A DNA stretch of 64,000 nt from Methanomassiliicoccaceae archaeon (GCA_016284295.1 JAEEOP010000006.1:62001-126000), one strand, 5' to 3'; numbered from the stretch's first letter, positions 29,581 to 40,938 are shown. Notes: a model not told the origin generated them from the letters alone. Numbers and translations are program-made.

Positions 29581-30345
29581 ATGCATGCGGATGGCATGAG
29601 CAGACTGACAGAGATCCTTAGGATGGAGAACCATGCGGTGGCCATCTATCGGTCGAAGACCATTCCGGAGGATGCCTTCGTGCCGGAGAACGGGCACTGC
29701 ACGATACCTTCGCTGTTCGTGCGCTGCACCCGTCTCGGCGGGAAGTGCGCAGCGGATTCCGCACACTCGCCCTGCCACGGGTCGAAGAGCGGGTTCGGAT
29801 TCGGAGGCATGGCCAGCAGGCAGAGGTCTGCCTGGTCCGCCTCGGTGGTGCCGGAGGATGTGAGGGAGAAGATGGCCCACAAGAGCACTGGGATGTCGTA
29901 CTTCAAGGACCCCGACATCGCGATGCTGCAGCTGGATCCGATAAAGGACTACGGCGACGGAAACGATGTGATCGTCTTCCAAGACTTGGACGATGCGATC
30001 AAAGAGGGTAGACCGATCGAGGTGGTCGTGTTCCTCACCGACCCCACACGCCTTACGGCTCTCCAGCAGCTTGCCGCTTTTTCCAAGAGGGCCCCGGGAC
30101 CCGCTGCGATCATGCCGTTCGGACACGCCTGCCAGCAGATCTACGCCATACCAAGGGCTGAAGGGGAATCCGACGATCCTCATGCGGTGGTCGGGATGAC
30201 GGACATGTACGCGAGACGCTTCGTCGACATAGGACAGCTGTCCTTTGCCGTTCCCTACAAACTGTATCAGCGCATGGTCGCCGACATCGACGAGTCGTTC
30301 CTCATGAAACCGAAGTTCATCGAGAACTTCGAGAAAAGCCTGTGA
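29581..30345 (+). CDS. DUF169 family protein
   Basis: RCTRLGGKCA...CHGSKSGFGFGG, PAAIMPFGHACQQIYAIP; ORF could start at 29563. Confidence 0.8.
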   Translation: MHADGMSRLTEILRMENHAVAIYRSKTIPEDAFVPENGHCTIPSLFVRCTRLGGKCAADSAHSPCHGSKSGFGFGGMASRQRSAWSASVVPEDVREKMAHKSTGMSYFKDPDIAMLQLDPIKDYGDGNDVIVFQDLDDAIKEGRPIEVVVFLTDPTRLTALQQLAAFSKRAPGPAAIMPFGHACQQIYAIPRAEGESDDPHAVVGMTDMYARRFVDIGQLSFAVPYKLYQRMVADIDESFLMKPKFIENFEKSL

Positions 30346-30358
30346 GTGTCATCCTTCA

Positions 30359-30376
30359 GGGGCCCTTGCGGGCCCC
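30359..30376 (+). terminator. GC hairpin GGGGCCC-TTGC-GGGCCC after the DUF169 gene
   Basis: Inverted repeat directly downstream of stop. Confidence 0.4.
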
Positions 30377-30408
30377 CTCGGGATATATTGGATGGAACTA
30401 ATCCTCAA

Positions 30409-31530
30409 TCAAAACAGTTTCTTGCGGGTCTTCTTGCCCTTTCCGGCCGATGAGTCGAGCTTCTGAAGGAGCTCCTTCTCCTCTTCGGTGACCTTCTTGG
30501 GCACGTCGACGAACACACGGACCATCATGTCCCCTCTGGACGATGAATTCATCCTCGGGAGACCCTTTCCGGGGACCCTGAGGACGGTGCCCACCTGGGT
30601 ACCGGACGGGATGTTGATGGCGACCTTGTCGCCATCGATGGCCTTGACGGTCTCCTCGCCTCCAAGGACCAGCCTGGGGTACGACGTTGTGATCTCGGTC
30701 CAGAGGTTCGCGCCGTCGCGCTCGTAGCCCTTGTCCTCCTTGATGTGGGTGACGACGAACAGGTCCCCTGCGGGTCCGCCGTTGAATCCGGCGTTCCCTG
30801 CCCCGGGCACCCTGATCCTCATGCCCTCCTCGATCCCTTTCGGAACGTTGAGGTCGATGTGGGAGTCCACGGTGAGCCTTCCGTTGCCGTGGCAGCGGGG
30901 GCATTTCTCCGCAGATGATTTCCCTTTTCCGTGGCATTCGGGACAGTCCGATACGGAGACCATGTTCCCGAACGGCGTTCTCCTGACGATCTGGACCTGT
31001 CCGGATCCGCCGCACTTGGAGCAGGTGGTGACCTTGCCGTCCTTCCCGCCGGTACCGTTGCATGATTCGCATACGACCGAATGGGGGACGTCCAGCTTGA
31101 CCTTCTTGCCCTCGAGGACGTCGTTGAGGGTGATCTCGATGTCGTACCTGAGGGATTCTCCCTGCTGGGGCGAGTTGCGGGACCTGGACGACCTGCTGCC
31201 GCCGAACATGCTCCCGAAGATGTCTCCGAAGATGTCGCTGATGTCGTCGGCACGTGTGAAGTTGTCCCAGGTGAACCCGCCTTCTCCGAACTGCTGCTTG
31301 ACTCCGTCGAAACCGTACTGGTCGTACAGGTTCCTCTTCTCCTGATCCGAGAGGACCTCGTAGGCTTCCGAGATCTCCTTGAACTTAGCTTCCGCTACTT
31401 CCTTGGGTTCGGACGATACGTCAGGGTGGTACTTCTTCGCGAGGGAACGGTACGCCTTCTTTATCTCCTCGGGGGTCGCGGTCTTCTCGACCCCGAGCAC
31501 CTCATAGTAGTCTCTCGGCATCAGTCTCAC
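30409..31530 (-). CDS. dnaJ: Chaperone DnaJ
   Basis: J-domain [31 protein letters not shown]; four CxxCxGxG repeats. Confidence 0.97.
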   Translation of the reverse strand: MRLMPRDYYEVLGVEKTATPEEIKKAYRSLAKKYHPDVSSEPKEVAEAKFKEISEAYEVLSDQEKRNLYDQYGFDGVKQQFGEGGFTWDNFTRADDISDIFGDIFGSMFGGSRSSRSRNSPQQGESLRYDIEITLNDVLEGKKVKLDVPHSVVCESCNGTGGKDGKVTTCSKCGGSGQVQIVRRTPFGNMVSVSDCPECHGKGKSSAEKCPRCHGNGRLTVDSHIDLNVPKGIEEGMRIRVPGAGNAGFNGGPAGDLFVVTHIKEDKGYERDGANLWTEITTSYPRLVLGGEETVKAIDGDKVAINIPSGTQVGTVLRVPGKGLPRMNSSSRGDMMVRVFVDVPKKVTEEEKELLQKLDSSAGKGKKTRKKLF

Positions 31531-33413
31531 TCGTCGTCCACAATCTTGTAGTCGGCGTCCACGTAGTCGCCGTTGTTGGCCCCTCCGGTGGATCCGCCAG
31601 TCTGCTGCTGTTGCTGGCCCGCTCCTGCGTTCTGCTGGGCACCCTGCTGTGCGCCCTGCTGCTGAGAGGCCTCCTGGTACACCCTCTGGCTGATGGGTCC
31701 CATGGCCTTCATGAGAGCGTCCATCTTCGCCTTGATGTCGTCGACGTTGTCGGTCTTGTTGGCGTTCTCCAGGTCGGAGATGGCCGCCTCTACGGATGCC
31801 CTCTCCTGCTGGGTGACCTTCTCTCCGAGCTCGTCCAGGGACTTCCTGACAGTGTACGCCGCGGTCTCAGCCTGGTTGTGGACCTCCACAAGCTCCGCCT
31901 TCTTCTTGTCGGCGTCGGCGAACTTCTCTGCCTGCTTGACGAGGTCGTCGATCTCCTCCTTGCTGAGCTTGTTGGAGGATGCGATGGTGATCTTCTGCTC
32001 CTTTCCGGTTCCCTTGTCCTTCGCGGTGACGTTGATGATACCGTTCGCGTCGATATCGAAGGTGACCTCGATCTGAGGCACTCCGCGGGGTGCGGGGGGT
32101 ATTCCGTCCAAGATGAACTTTCCGAGGGAGGTGTTGTCGGCGGCCATCTGCCTCTCTCCCTGCACGACATTGATTTCCACGGAGGGCTGGTTGTCCGCCG
32201 CGGTGGAGAACACCTGCGACTTCTTGGTCGGGATGGTGGTGTTCCTGTCGATCAGCTTGGTCGCGATTCCGCCCAGGGTCTCGATACCGAGGGACAGCGG
32301 GGTGACATCCAGGAGAAGGACGTCCTTGACCTCTCCGGACAGGACTGCTCCCTGGATAGCTGCTCCCATCGAGACACACTCCATGGGGTCGATTCCGCGC
32401 TGGATCTTGGGTCCGACGATCCTCTCGACGAAGTTCTGGACGATGGGCATCCTGGTGGATCCTCCGACCATGATGATCTTGTCGATCTTGTCCGCGTTGA
32501 GTACGGCGTCGTTCATGGCCTGCATGATCGACTGCCTGCAGCGTGCGACGATGGGCTCCACGAGCTCCTCGAGCTTGGCGCGGGTGATGGTCTGGATCAG
32601 GTGCTTGGGTCCGGTCGCGTCGGATGCGATGAAAGGCAGGTTGACCTCCGTCTGCATGGTGGTGGACAGCTCGATCTTCGCCTTCTCGCATGCCTCCCTT
32701 ACCCTCCAGAAGGCCATATTGTCCGCTGCGAGGTCGATCCCGGTCTGCTTCTTGAACTCGCCGATGACGAAGTTGGTCAGCGCCTCATCCATGTCGGATC
32801 CTCCCAACTGGGTGTCTCCCGATGTGGACAGCACCTCGAACACTCCGTCGCTGAAGTCCATGATGGTGACATCGAGGGTTCCTCCTCCGAGGTCGAAGAC
32901 CATGATCTTCTGCTCCACGTCGGACTTGTCCAGTCCGTATGCGAGTGCGGCCGCGGTGGGCTCGTTGATGATACGGACGACATCGAGACCTGCGATGGCT
33001 CCAGCGTCCTTCGTTGCCTGCCTCTGGTTGTCGTTGAAGTAGGCGGGCACTGTGATGACTGCTTTATCCACAGTCTCTCCGAGGTAGGACTCGGCGTCCT
33101 TCTTGATCTTCTGGAGGATGAATGCGGAGATCTGCTGGGGAGTGTACTCCTTGCCGAGGGCGGTGACCTTCTCGTTTCCTCCCATCTTCCTCTTGACGTT
33201 CTTGATCGTACCGTCGGGGTTGGTGACGGCCTGTCTCCTGGCGGGCTCTCCGACGAGGAGCTGTCCGTCCTTTGTGAATGCTACGTACGAAGGGAAGGAC
33301 TTTCCTCCGACGCTCGTCCCCTCTGCGCTGGGGATCATAGTCGGCCTTCCTCCCTCCATGATGGAGGCGGCCGAATTGCTTGTTCCTAAATCAATTCCGA
33401 TGATTCTTGACAT
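31527..33413 (-). CDS. dnaK: Chaperone DnaK (Hsp70)
   Basis: [47 protein letters not shown]. Confidence 0.98.
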   Translation of the reverse strand: MSRIIGIDLGTSNSAASIMEGGRPTMIPSAEGTSVGGKSFPSYVAFTKDGQLLVGEPARRQAVTNPDGTIKNVKRKMGGNEKVTALGKEYTPQQISAFILQKIKKDAESYLGETVDKAVITVPAYFNDNQRQATKDAGAIAGLDVVRIINEPTAAALAYGLDKSDVEQKIMVFDLGGGTLDVTIMDFSDGVFEVLSTSGDTQLGGSDMDEALTNFVIGEFKKQTGIDLAADNMAFWRVREACEKAKIELSTTMQTEVNLPFIASDATGPKHLIQTITRAKLEELVEPIVARCRQSIMQAMNDAVLNADKIDKIIMVGGSTRMPIVQNFVERIVGPKIQRGIDPMECVSMGAAIQGAVLSGEVKDVLLLDVTPLSLGIETLGGIATKLIDRNTTIPTKKSQVFSTAADNQPSVEINVVQGERQMAADNTSLGKFILDGIPPAPRGVPQIEVTFDIDANGIINVTAKDKGTGKEQKITIASSNKLSKEEIDDLVKQAEKFADADKKKAELVEVHNQAETAAYTVRKSLDELGEKVTQQERASVEAAISDLENANKTDNVDDIKAKMDALMKAMGPISQRVYQEASQQQGAQQGAQQNAGAGQQQQQTGGSTGGANNGDYVDADYKIVDDE

Positions 33414-33434
33414 ACTTGCTCACCTTCCTTTAAT

Positions 33435-33953
33435 TTAAGCCGTTTTCTTGGTCACTTTCACTTTAGTGAACCTGATCACTTTCCCGTTCAGGGTGTACCC
33501 CTTCTGGAACACCTCTGCTATCTGATCGTCCTCGTCCCCGTCCACGGTGCACAATGCTTCGTGGTAGTTGGGGTCGAACTTGCCTTCGGCAGGGATCTCC
33601 TGCACTCCGTTGCTCTCGAGGACCTTCATCAGATTCGTCCTGACGCCGCGGATTCCGACGACCAGGTCGTCATCCTCCTTGGAGTGCTCCAATGCACGGT
33701 CCAGGTCGTCAACGATGGTCAGCAGCTCCGTCACGATTCCGGAGCACGCGTACTTCCTGAACTCCTCGTTCTCGCGCCGAGTCCTCTTGCGGTAGTTGTC
33801 GAAGTCCGCCTGGAGCCTCCTCGCCATGTCGAGATACTTCTCGGCCTGGTCCTGAGCCTCCTTGAGGGGATCCACTTTGGGCTCCTCTTCGACGATCTCG
33901 ACCTCTTCCTTGGAGGATTCCTCCGTCTTCTGCTCTTTAGACTTACCAGTCAT
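33435..33953 (-). CDS. grpE: Nucleotide exchange factor GrpE
   Basis: RRLQADFDNYRKRTRRENEE, FDPNYHEALCTVD, KGYTLNGKVIRFTKVKVTK; start at 33953. Confidence 0.95.
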   Translation of the reverse strand: MTGKSKEQKTEESSKEEVEIVEEEPKVDPLKEAQDQAEKYLDMARRLQADFDNYRKRTRRENEEFRKYACSGIVTELLTIVDDLDRALEHSKEDDDLVVGIRGVRTNLMKVLESNGVQEIPAEGKFDPNYHEALCTVDGDEDDQIAEVFQKGYTLNGKVIRFTKVKVTKKTA

Positions 33954-34021
33954 CCGTTTACCTTCTGTAGTGCATTTGGATAAGTAAGAGGGGGTTTTAC
34001 CCCCCTGTTTGTTCAATCTGT

Positions 34022-35647
34022 TTACATCATGTCGTTCATGTCGGGCATGTCCTGGGGTCCGGGACCGCTGTGCGTCGCAGCAGCGATGACATCGTCGATC
34101 CTGAGGATCATGACCGCAGCATCGGTGGCGGAGTTGATCGCCTGCTTTCCGATCCTGTAGGGCTCGATGACGTTGAGCTTCTTCATGTCCTCGACCTTTC
34201 CGGTGTAGGGGTTGAATCCTGCGTAGACCTTCTTGCCCTTGTGCTGCTTCCTCATCTCGATCAGCGTGTTGATGGGGTCCTGACCTGCGTTCTCGGCGAG
34301 CGTGGAGGGGATGACCTCCATAGCGGAAGCGAACGCCTCGATGGCGATCTGCTCCCTTCCGCCGACGGACTGGGCGTAGTCACGGAGCTGCATTGCGATC
34401 TCCATTGCAGTGGATCCTCCTCCGGTGACCATCTTTCCGTCCTCGATCGCGACCTTGACGACGGACCATGCGTCGACGAGAGACCTCTCCACCTCGTCTG
34501 CGACGTGGGTGGTTCCTCCCCTTACGAGGATGGTGACGGTCTTGGGGTCCTTGAGTCCGGAGATGAACGTCATCTGCTCCTCTCCGACCTTCTTCAGCTC
34601 GACGCAGTCGGCGTATCCGAGATCGGACTTGTCGAGGTCGTTGATGTTGTTGATGATGCTGGCACCGGTGGACTTGGCGAGCCTCTCCATGTCGGACTTC
34701 TTGACACGCCTGCATGCGTAGATGCCTGCCTTGGTGAACATGTGCTGTGCGGGGTCGTCGATTCCCTTCTGGCAGAAGACGACGTTGGCACCGCTCTCGA
34801 CGACCTTGTCGACCATCCTCTTGAGCATGTTCTCCTCTTCCTTGACGAATGCGCTGAGCTGCGAGGGGTCGTTGATCTGGATCTTCGCGTCGATCTCGGT
34901 CTTCTTGACCTCGAATGCGGAGTCTATCAGGGCGATCTTGGCCTTCTTGACGACCTTCTCCATGTTCAGCTGGACAGGCTCCTTGTCGATGACGAGTCCC
35001 TTGACGATCTCGGTGTCCTCCATGTTGGCCCCTGCCTTCTTGACAGTGGTGATGTTCTTGAGGTCGATCTCATAGCCGTTGCCCTTCTTGTCGGCGATGG
35101 TCTTGATGGCATCGACGACGAGGTCTGCGAACAGCTCCTTGGACTGGTTGACCTGCTTGGAGATCATTGCGGTCTCTGCGATGAGCTTCAGTGTCTTCGT
35201 GTCATCGATCGAGACCTTCATGGCGATGTCGTCCAGGACTTCCTGGGCCTTCTCGTTGGCCATCCTGTATCCCTTTGCGATGATGGTGGGGTGCACGTTG
35301 GCATCGATGAGGTCGGTCGCCTTCTTGAGGAGCTCTCCTGCGAGGACGACGGATGTTGTCGTTCCGTCCCCGACCTCGGCATCCTGTGTCTTTGCGACCT
35401 CGACGAGCATCTTGGCTGCGGGGTGCTGCACATCCATCTCCTTGAGGATGGTGACTCCATCGTTGGTGATGATGACATCTCCCATGGAATCGACAAGCAT
35501 CTTGTCCATTCCCCTGGGTCCCAGGCTGCTCTTGACTGCTCCGGAGATGGCGACGGCCGCTGCGATGTTGTTCATCTGAGCGTCCTTTCCCTTCTCCCTC
35601 TTTGTTCCTTCTCTAAGGATGATGACGGGGGCGTTACCCATTCCCAT
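34022..35647 (-). CDS. Thermosome subunit (group II chaperonin)
   Basis: SSLGPRGMDKMLVDSMGDVIITNDGVTILKEMDVQHPAAKMLVEVAKTQD, EVGDGTTTSVVLAGELL. Confidence 0.98.
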   Translation of the reverse strand: MGMGNAPVIILREGTKREKGKDAQMNNIAAAVAISGAVKSSLGPRGMDKMLVDSMGDVIITNDGVTILKEMDVQHPAAKMLVEVAKTQDAEVGDGTTTSVVLAGELLKKATDLIDANVHPTIIAKGYRMANEKAQEVLDDIAMKVSIDDTKTLKLIAETAMISKQVNQSKELFADLVVDAIKTIADKKGNGYEIDLKNITTVKKAGANMEDTEIVKGLVIDKEPVQLNMEKVVKKAKIALIDSAFEVKKTEIDAKIQINDPSQLSAFVKEEENMLKRMVDKVVESGANVVFCQKGIDDPAQHMFTKAGIYACRRVKKSDMERLAKSTGASIINNINDLDKSDLGYADCVELKKVGEEQMTFISGLKDPKTVTILVRGGTTHVADEVERSLVDAWSVVKVAIEDGKMVTGGGSTAMEIAMQLRDYAQSVGGREQIAIEAFASAMEVIPSTLAENAGQDPINTLIEMRKQHKGKKVYAGFNPYTGKVEDMKKLNVIEPYRIGKQAINSATDAAVMILRIDDVIAAATHSGPGPQDMPDMNDMM

Positions 35648-35664
35648 TTTCTTTCCTCCAATAT

Positions 35665-35680
35665 ATTCCGTATCCGGAAT
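35665..35680. promoter_or_regulatory. Inverted repeat ATTCCG-TATC-CGGAAT near the expected start site of the thermosome transcript
   Basis: 6-bp perfect arms; TATA-like (minus strand AATTTATATAG) about 30 bp further upstream. Confidence 0.4.
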
Positions 35681-35778
35681 GACTGAACGGATAAAGTTTG
35701 TTCTTCTATATAAATTTAAGCTATGTAACCATCGGTTGCATCGAAAAGGATGGAAGAGGTTTCAGGATAGGTGCTGGC

Positions 35779-37961
35779 TCACCTTATGAAGAGCGGCTCG
35801 CGGTACTTCGGGAGAGGCCACATCTCGTCGTCCACGATCATCTCTGGATCATCGACCAAAACCCTGATCCTGTCGAGGTACGGGACCACGCGGTCGCGGT
35901 ACGCGTTGGCCTTCTCGGAATCGTCCTCGAAGGTGTTCGCCCTGTCGCACTCGGCCTCCATCTCCTCGGAGAGGACGCGGAGGACGGACAGGTGCTCCGC
36001 GAGCGTCCTGATCATATCGAGCTCCCCTTTGCAGAGCTCTGCGAAGCTGTCGTCGGGGAAGACGTTCTTCATCTTGGACACGTTGTCGAGGAGCCTCGAC
36101 TCGTAATGGATCGCGATGGGCATGATGTGGTTGGCCGTCAGGTCCGCCAGGATCCTAGCCTCGATCTCCACCTTCTTGCTGTAGATGTCGCAGAAGGTGT
36201 CCTTCCTGGCCTCCAGCTCCGCCTCGGTCATGACGCCGGTCCTCTTGTAGAGGGCGATGGTCTTGGGTCCACGAGGATGTCGTAGGATTTGGGGACGGAT
36301 GTCTCGCAGTCCAGACCGCGCCTCGCGGCCTCGGCCTTCCACTCGTCGGAGTATCCGTTACCGTCGAAGCAGATGTTCTTGGATGCCCTGTACACCTCGC
36401 GGGTCTCGTCGAGGATGGCCTGCATCAGAGGGGTTCCGGATGCGACCCTCTTGTCCACCGCCTCCTTGAAGACCTTCAGCTGGTCTGCGACGATGGTGTT
36501 GAGCGTTGCCACTGCATTGGAGCAGTTCGCGGATGATCCGACGGCCCTGAACTCGAACCTGTTCCCTGTGAATGCAAACGGCGAGGTCCTGTTCCTGTCG
36601 GTGTTGTCCAGCAGGAGCTCCGGGACCTGGGGGATGTTGAGGCTGTACGATGTCTTGCCCTTCAGCTTGACCATGTCCTTGCTGTTGAGGAGGTCCTCGA
36701 ACGCCTGGACCAGCTGGTCTCCCAGGAATGCGGATATGATCGCGGGAGGAGCCTCGTTGGCTCCGAGCCTGTGGGCGTTCGTCGCTGTGAGGACGGATGC
36801 CTTGAGCAGCGCGTTGTTGTCGTACACCGCCTTCAGCACGTTGACGACGAACAACAGGAACATCAGGTTCTCGGTATCCGTCTTGCCGGGTGTGAACAAT
36901 CCTATGCCCGAGACAGTGCCGATGGACCAGTTGCAGTGCTTTCCGGACCCGTTGACGCCTGCGAAGGGCTTCTCGTGGAACAGCACCTTGAAACCGTGCC
37001 TCTCGGAGACCTTCTTCATCATCGCCATCAGCAGGAGGTTGTGGTCGTTGGCGAGGTTCGCCGCCTCGTACACGGGGGCGATCTCGAACTGGTTGGGGGC
37101 GACCTCGTTGTGCCTGGCCTTGACGGGGATTCCGAGCTTGTAGCATTCGAACTCCAGATCCCTCATGAAGGCTAGCACCCTCTCCGGGATCGATCCCAGG
37201 TAGTGGTCCTCCAGCTGCTGGTTCCTGGCCGCGTTGTGGCCGATGAGCGTCCTGTCGACCATGATGAGGTCGGGACGGAGGGGGTACAGAGCGGAATCCA
37301 CGAGGAAGTACTCCTGCTCCCATCCGAGGTACGAAACGACCATGTCGTTCTCGATGCCGAAATACTTGAGGAGGTCCTCCGCAGCCTTGCCGACGGCAAT
37401 CTCCGACCTGAGGAGTGGCGCCTTGTAATCCAGGGCCTCCCCGTTGTATGATATGAAAATGGTAGGTATTCACAGGGTGTCCGCGATGATGAACGCAGGG
37501 GATGACGGGTCCCATGCGGTGTATCCCCTGGCCTCGAAGGTGTTCCTGAGGCCCCCGTTGGGGAAAGACGACGCGTCGGACTCCTGCTGGCAGAGCAGCT
37601 TCCCTGTCAGCTCCTCGATGGCCTCGCCCTTTCCGAAGGGCTCGATGAAGGATACGTGCTTCTCGGCGGTACCGCCTGTCAGAGGCTGGAACCAGTGCGT
37701 GTAGTGGGTGGCGCCTTTGGCCATGGCCCACTTCTTCAGACCAGCAGCCACGGCCTCCGCGGTCTCCCTGTCCAATGTGACGCCCTGCTCGCTGGACTCG
37801 TAGATCCTGCGCCTGGTGTCCTCGGAGAGGTACTCCCTCATGGCCTTCCTATTGAAGACGTTGCATCCGTAGTACTCGGAGGTGGCTCCCGCCGGGGGGT
37901 CCACCGAGATCGGCATCTTCCTGAACGCTTCATCGACGGCTCTGAACCTGCTGCTAGGCAT
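35779..37961 (-). pseudogene. glnN: Glutamine synthetase type III (GSIII), interrupted by an in-frame TGA (37470-37472) and a -1 frameshift (~36262)
   Basis: Three ORFs together form one [22 protein letters not shown]...[33 protein letters not shown]...EQEYFLVD...HNEVAPNQFEIAPVYE...VNGSGKHCNWS...SVPKSYDILVD/PKTIALYKRTGVMTEAELEAR... Confidence 0.85.
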
Positions 37962-38079
37962 TAGTCCGATTAATCCTTACATATAATAGATATTGATACA
38001 GAGCGAGCGCTGGTAGCTCCGCATGGTTTCCGCTCGGATACTCCCCAACGTATATAGGCCGTAGGCCATCGGCCATGGC

Positions 38080-38568
38080 ATGGAATATCTCAAGGGCGTC
38101 AAGGAACGTTTCACTGGGCCGCAGATGATCCGCACCGCCGGATGCTTCGTGGGGATAGGCTTCCTCGGTGTCCTCTGGGCATTCTGGGATCTTCCCCTTC
38201 TGATAGCTTCGCTGGGGTCCACCGCCGTCACTCTGTTCGGCCTCCCGAAGGCCCCTGCTGCCGCGCCGAAGGCGGCGATAGTGGGACAGGTGTCCTCCGC
38301 GATAGTCGGATGGGGGACGCAGTACCTCCTGGGGACCGAATGGTATTCCTGCGCGATAGCCGTGATGCTCTCCCTTGTCGTCATGGTGCTGCTGAACTGC
38401 GTCCATCCTCCGGGAGGAGCGACCGCGCTGGCGGCAATGCTCACTCCCCAGCCGTGGACGTTCATATTCGCGCCGATCATGGTCGGGGTGGTCTTCCTCG
38501 TTATTGTCGCATATGTCTGCAACAAAGCCTGCAACAAGTACGAGAAGGAACATGCCAAGACCTCCTGA
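38080..38568 (+). CDS. HPP family membrane protein
   Basis: NCVHPPGGATALAAML; four TM segments. Confidence 0.88.
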   Translation: MEYLKGVKERFTGPQMIRTAGCFVGIGFLGVLWAFWDLPLLIASLGSTAVTLFGLPKAPAAAPKAAIVGQVSSAIVGWGTQYLLGTEWYSCAIAVMLSLVVMVLLNCVHPPGGATALAAMLTPQPWTFIFAPIMVGVVFLVIVAYVCNKACNKYEKEHAKTS

Positions 38569-38607
38569 GCCCGACACCATTATCATCCATGACATGGATT
38601 GACCGGC

Positions 38608-38970
38608 ATGGAGCCCGACCAGGAGACCAAGAAGTGGAACACCATTACCGGCATAGCGTTCGCTATAGCGCTGGTGGCGGGTGCGATCACAGGCTACAAG
38701 TTCGGATTCCTCTTCGCGGTCTACACCATCCTTATCGTGTCTGGGGTGTACTTCGCCGTATCGTTCTACATCCGCGACGACTCCAAGGAGACCGGGGGAC
38801 CGTCCGCAGTGGACGGGGCCATCATGGGCGGCGTCCTCCTCGCGGGCATCGGAGCATGCGGATTCATCTACGGATTCACCGAGGACGTGACGTTAACCGC
38901 CGTTTGCATAATAGCGGTGATGATAGCGGCATCCGCGACCATGATCATCCGCAACCGCAAATATCTGTGA
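38608..38970 (+). CDS. Hypothetical membrane protein
   Basis: MEPDQETKKWNTITGIAFAIALVAGAITGYKFG...; four TM segments. Confidence 0.6.
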   Translation: MEPDQETKKWNTITGIAFAIALVAGAITGYKFGFLFAVYTILIVSGVYFAVSFYIRDDSKETGGPSAVDGAIMGGVLLAGIGACGFIYGFTEDVTLTAVCIIAVMIAASATMIIRNRKYL

Positions 38971-39000
38971 TTTTTATACACAGTAAACGATGTTCCAGAC

Positions 39001-39525
39001 ATGAAACAGTTGGAAGACTATGTCACCACGATCCCCGATTTCCCGAAAGAGGGGATCATGTTCAGGGACATCACCACGATCCTGCAGGACCCGGAAGGGC
39101 TCAGGCTCGCCATAGACATGCTCGTGGACAACCTCAAGGACCTGGACTTCGACGTCGTCGTCGGATCCGAGTCCCGCGGATTCCTCTTCGGAGCGCCCGT
39201 AGCGTACAAGATGGGCAAGGGATTCATCCTCGCCCGCAAGAAGGGAAAGCTCCCCAGGGAGGTCATCTCCGAGGACTACGACCTCGAGTACGGAACAGCG
39301 ACCATCGAGATGCACAAGGACGCCATCAAGCCCGGCCAGAGGGCGGTCATCATCGACGACCTCATCGCCACCGGCGGAACAACCGAAGCGATCATCAAGC
39401 TGATCGAGAGGGAGGGCGGAAAGGTCGTCAGGCTCGGATTCGTCATCGAGCTCGCCGGTCTCAAGGGCAGGGAGAAGTTCAAAGGATACGACGTGTTCTC
39501 CTTGCTGACATACCCCGGAAACTGA
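39001..39525 (+). CDS. apt: Adenine phosphoribosyltransferase
   Basis: IPDFPKEGIMFRDITTIL, VVGSESRGFLFGAPVAY, PRPP motif VIIDDLIATGGT. Confidence 0.95.
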   Translation: MKQLEDYVTTIPDFPKEGIMFRDITTILQDPEGLRLAIDMLVDNLKDLDFDVVVGSESRGFLFGAPVAYKMGKGFILARKKGKLPREVISEDYDLEYGTATIEMHKDAIKPGQRAVIIDDLIATGGTTEAIIKLIEREGGKVVRLGFVIELAGLKGREKFKGYDVFSLLTYPGN

Positions 39526-39566
39526 TTATAGCAACGGGGCCCTCGGACGGGGGTCCCGATCCCTTC

Positions 39567-40715
39567 TCATTCGTCCGCAGCGGCCTTGCCTTCCTGGAAG
39601 TCCGCGGTGATCTGCTCCTTCATGTCCTCGACGAAGTTGTTGGCGTAGACCATCGCGAACATCTGCGAGATGCATATCAGCGGCACCAGGTAGTAGGCGT
39701 AGTTCAGCAGCATGTCCCAAACGGAATGTCCGTAGCTCAGCGCTATGAGGAACATCGTCAGGAACACCGCCAACGCGAGGAAGAATCCCATCAACGTCTT
39801 CTTGGCCCCGGTCCACAGATAATAGTCGCGGGGAGCATCGGAGACGACCCTGGCGTTGAGGTCGGCGACGATCTGCCACGGGACTATCAGCGTCGGCAGG
39901 AAGACAGACAGCATGACCATTATGGCCGACATGTCCTCGGTGCTCATGGTCTCCAGGAACACGGGGTTGAGGAACAGATACGATGATACCAGCAGTCCGC
40001 AGAGGACGATGTATATCGCGAGTTTGAGGGCCACAGGGGTGTTGTACCTGCTGCGGTCGATGGACGGGTCCAGGATCACATCCTTCACATCGATGATGTC
40101 CGGTATGGCGAAGAACTTCTCCGTCCCTGCCCTAATGCCCTGCCTGGAGTGGATGTACAGTCCGAGGAACACCCTCGGGAAGAACTTCCTGAGGTATGCC
40201 GACAGGACGTACATCACGCCGATTATAGCGAACAGGATGATGAGCATCATGATCAGCCATGACGTCATCGCCAGACCGAATCCGTCCAGGACTATCCCGG
40301 CCTTGGCGAGGAAGACGCCCACGGCCTGCTGGAAGAGGGCGTGCCCGGTCAGATGGCCGTACAGGGCTGCTATCCCCGAGAACACTGCGGCATCCACAAG
40401 GAGTATCCATTTGGGGAACACCCCGTCCGCCATCAGGAAGAAGATGGGTGTTCCGATCACCGTGAACCCAGCGATGAACACCACGCACAGGATCTTGATG
40501 ATGTTCTGGAGAGTGAACTCCTCCATGAAGAATATCGCGAAAATCCAGAACGCGATGCATACCCCGACGAAGACCGGGAAATGCTGTACGATCTTGGCGT
40601 CCATCTCCTTCAGCTGACGGTTCCTCTGCTTGCCCTTGTAGGGTATGATCTCCGCCACGGTGTTGATGCTGTTGTCGATGGCCTCGACCCTTCTTTCGCG
40701 GCGATCCTTGTCCAT
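39567..40715 (-). CDS. Hypothetical polytopic membrane protein
   Basis: About 8-9 TM segments; start MDKDRRERRVEA at 40715; TATA-like sequence upstream. Confidence 0.65.
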   Translation of the reverse strand: MDKDRRERRVEAIDNSINTVAEIIPYKGKQRNRQLKEMDAKIVQHFPVFVGVCIAFWIFAIFFMEEFTLQNIIKILCVVFIAGFTVIGTPIFFLMADGVFPKWILLVDAAVFSGIAALYGHLTGHALFQQAVGVFLAKAGIVLDGFGLAMTSWLIMMLIILFAIIGVMYVLSAYLRKFFPRVFLGLYIHSRQGIRAGTEKFFAIPDIIDVKDVILDPSIDRSRYNTPVALKLAIYIVLCGLLVSSYLFLNPVFLETMSTEDMSAIMVMLSVFLPTLIVPWQIVADLNARVVSDAPRDYYLWTGAKKTLMGFFLALAVFLTMFLIALSYGHSVWDMLLNYAYYLVPLICISQMFAMVYANNFVEDMKEQITADFQEGKAAADE

Positions 40716-40938
40716 ATGGATTCGTGATTGGCTGTCTTTATATGTTAATTTGACCCCTGATGCACCTCTGAACAGGTGGCCTGTCATGCATCCTTTTTGA
40801 AGAACGGACTGCCACCCGGTAAAATGTGTCCGCCCGACAGCCCGTGAAGGGCCATCGGGGAACGGAACTGCTTCGTTTGCCGCGAATCGCTAAATGCTCC
40901 AATGCTCTGCGGTTACGGTCTCCTCATCCATTTTCGGC

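Noticed and set aside
31611-33389. 592-aa plus-strand ORF opposite dnaK, and similar long ORFs opposite thermosome (34070-35686), ABC NBD (6081-7739), AGCS (18164-19774) and NAD kinase (12250-13356)
   Set aside because: All are antisense shadows of strongly supported genes with low-complexity His/Asp/Val-rich translations.
37470-37472. Selenocysteine readthrough of the glnN TGA
   Set aside because: Not adopted as the main explanation. I see no convincing SECIS-like element, the gene carries a second (-1) lesion, and Sec decoding is not known to me in Methanomassiliicoccales. The Cys position makes it worth a read-level check, so it stays only as an alternative in the glnN finding.
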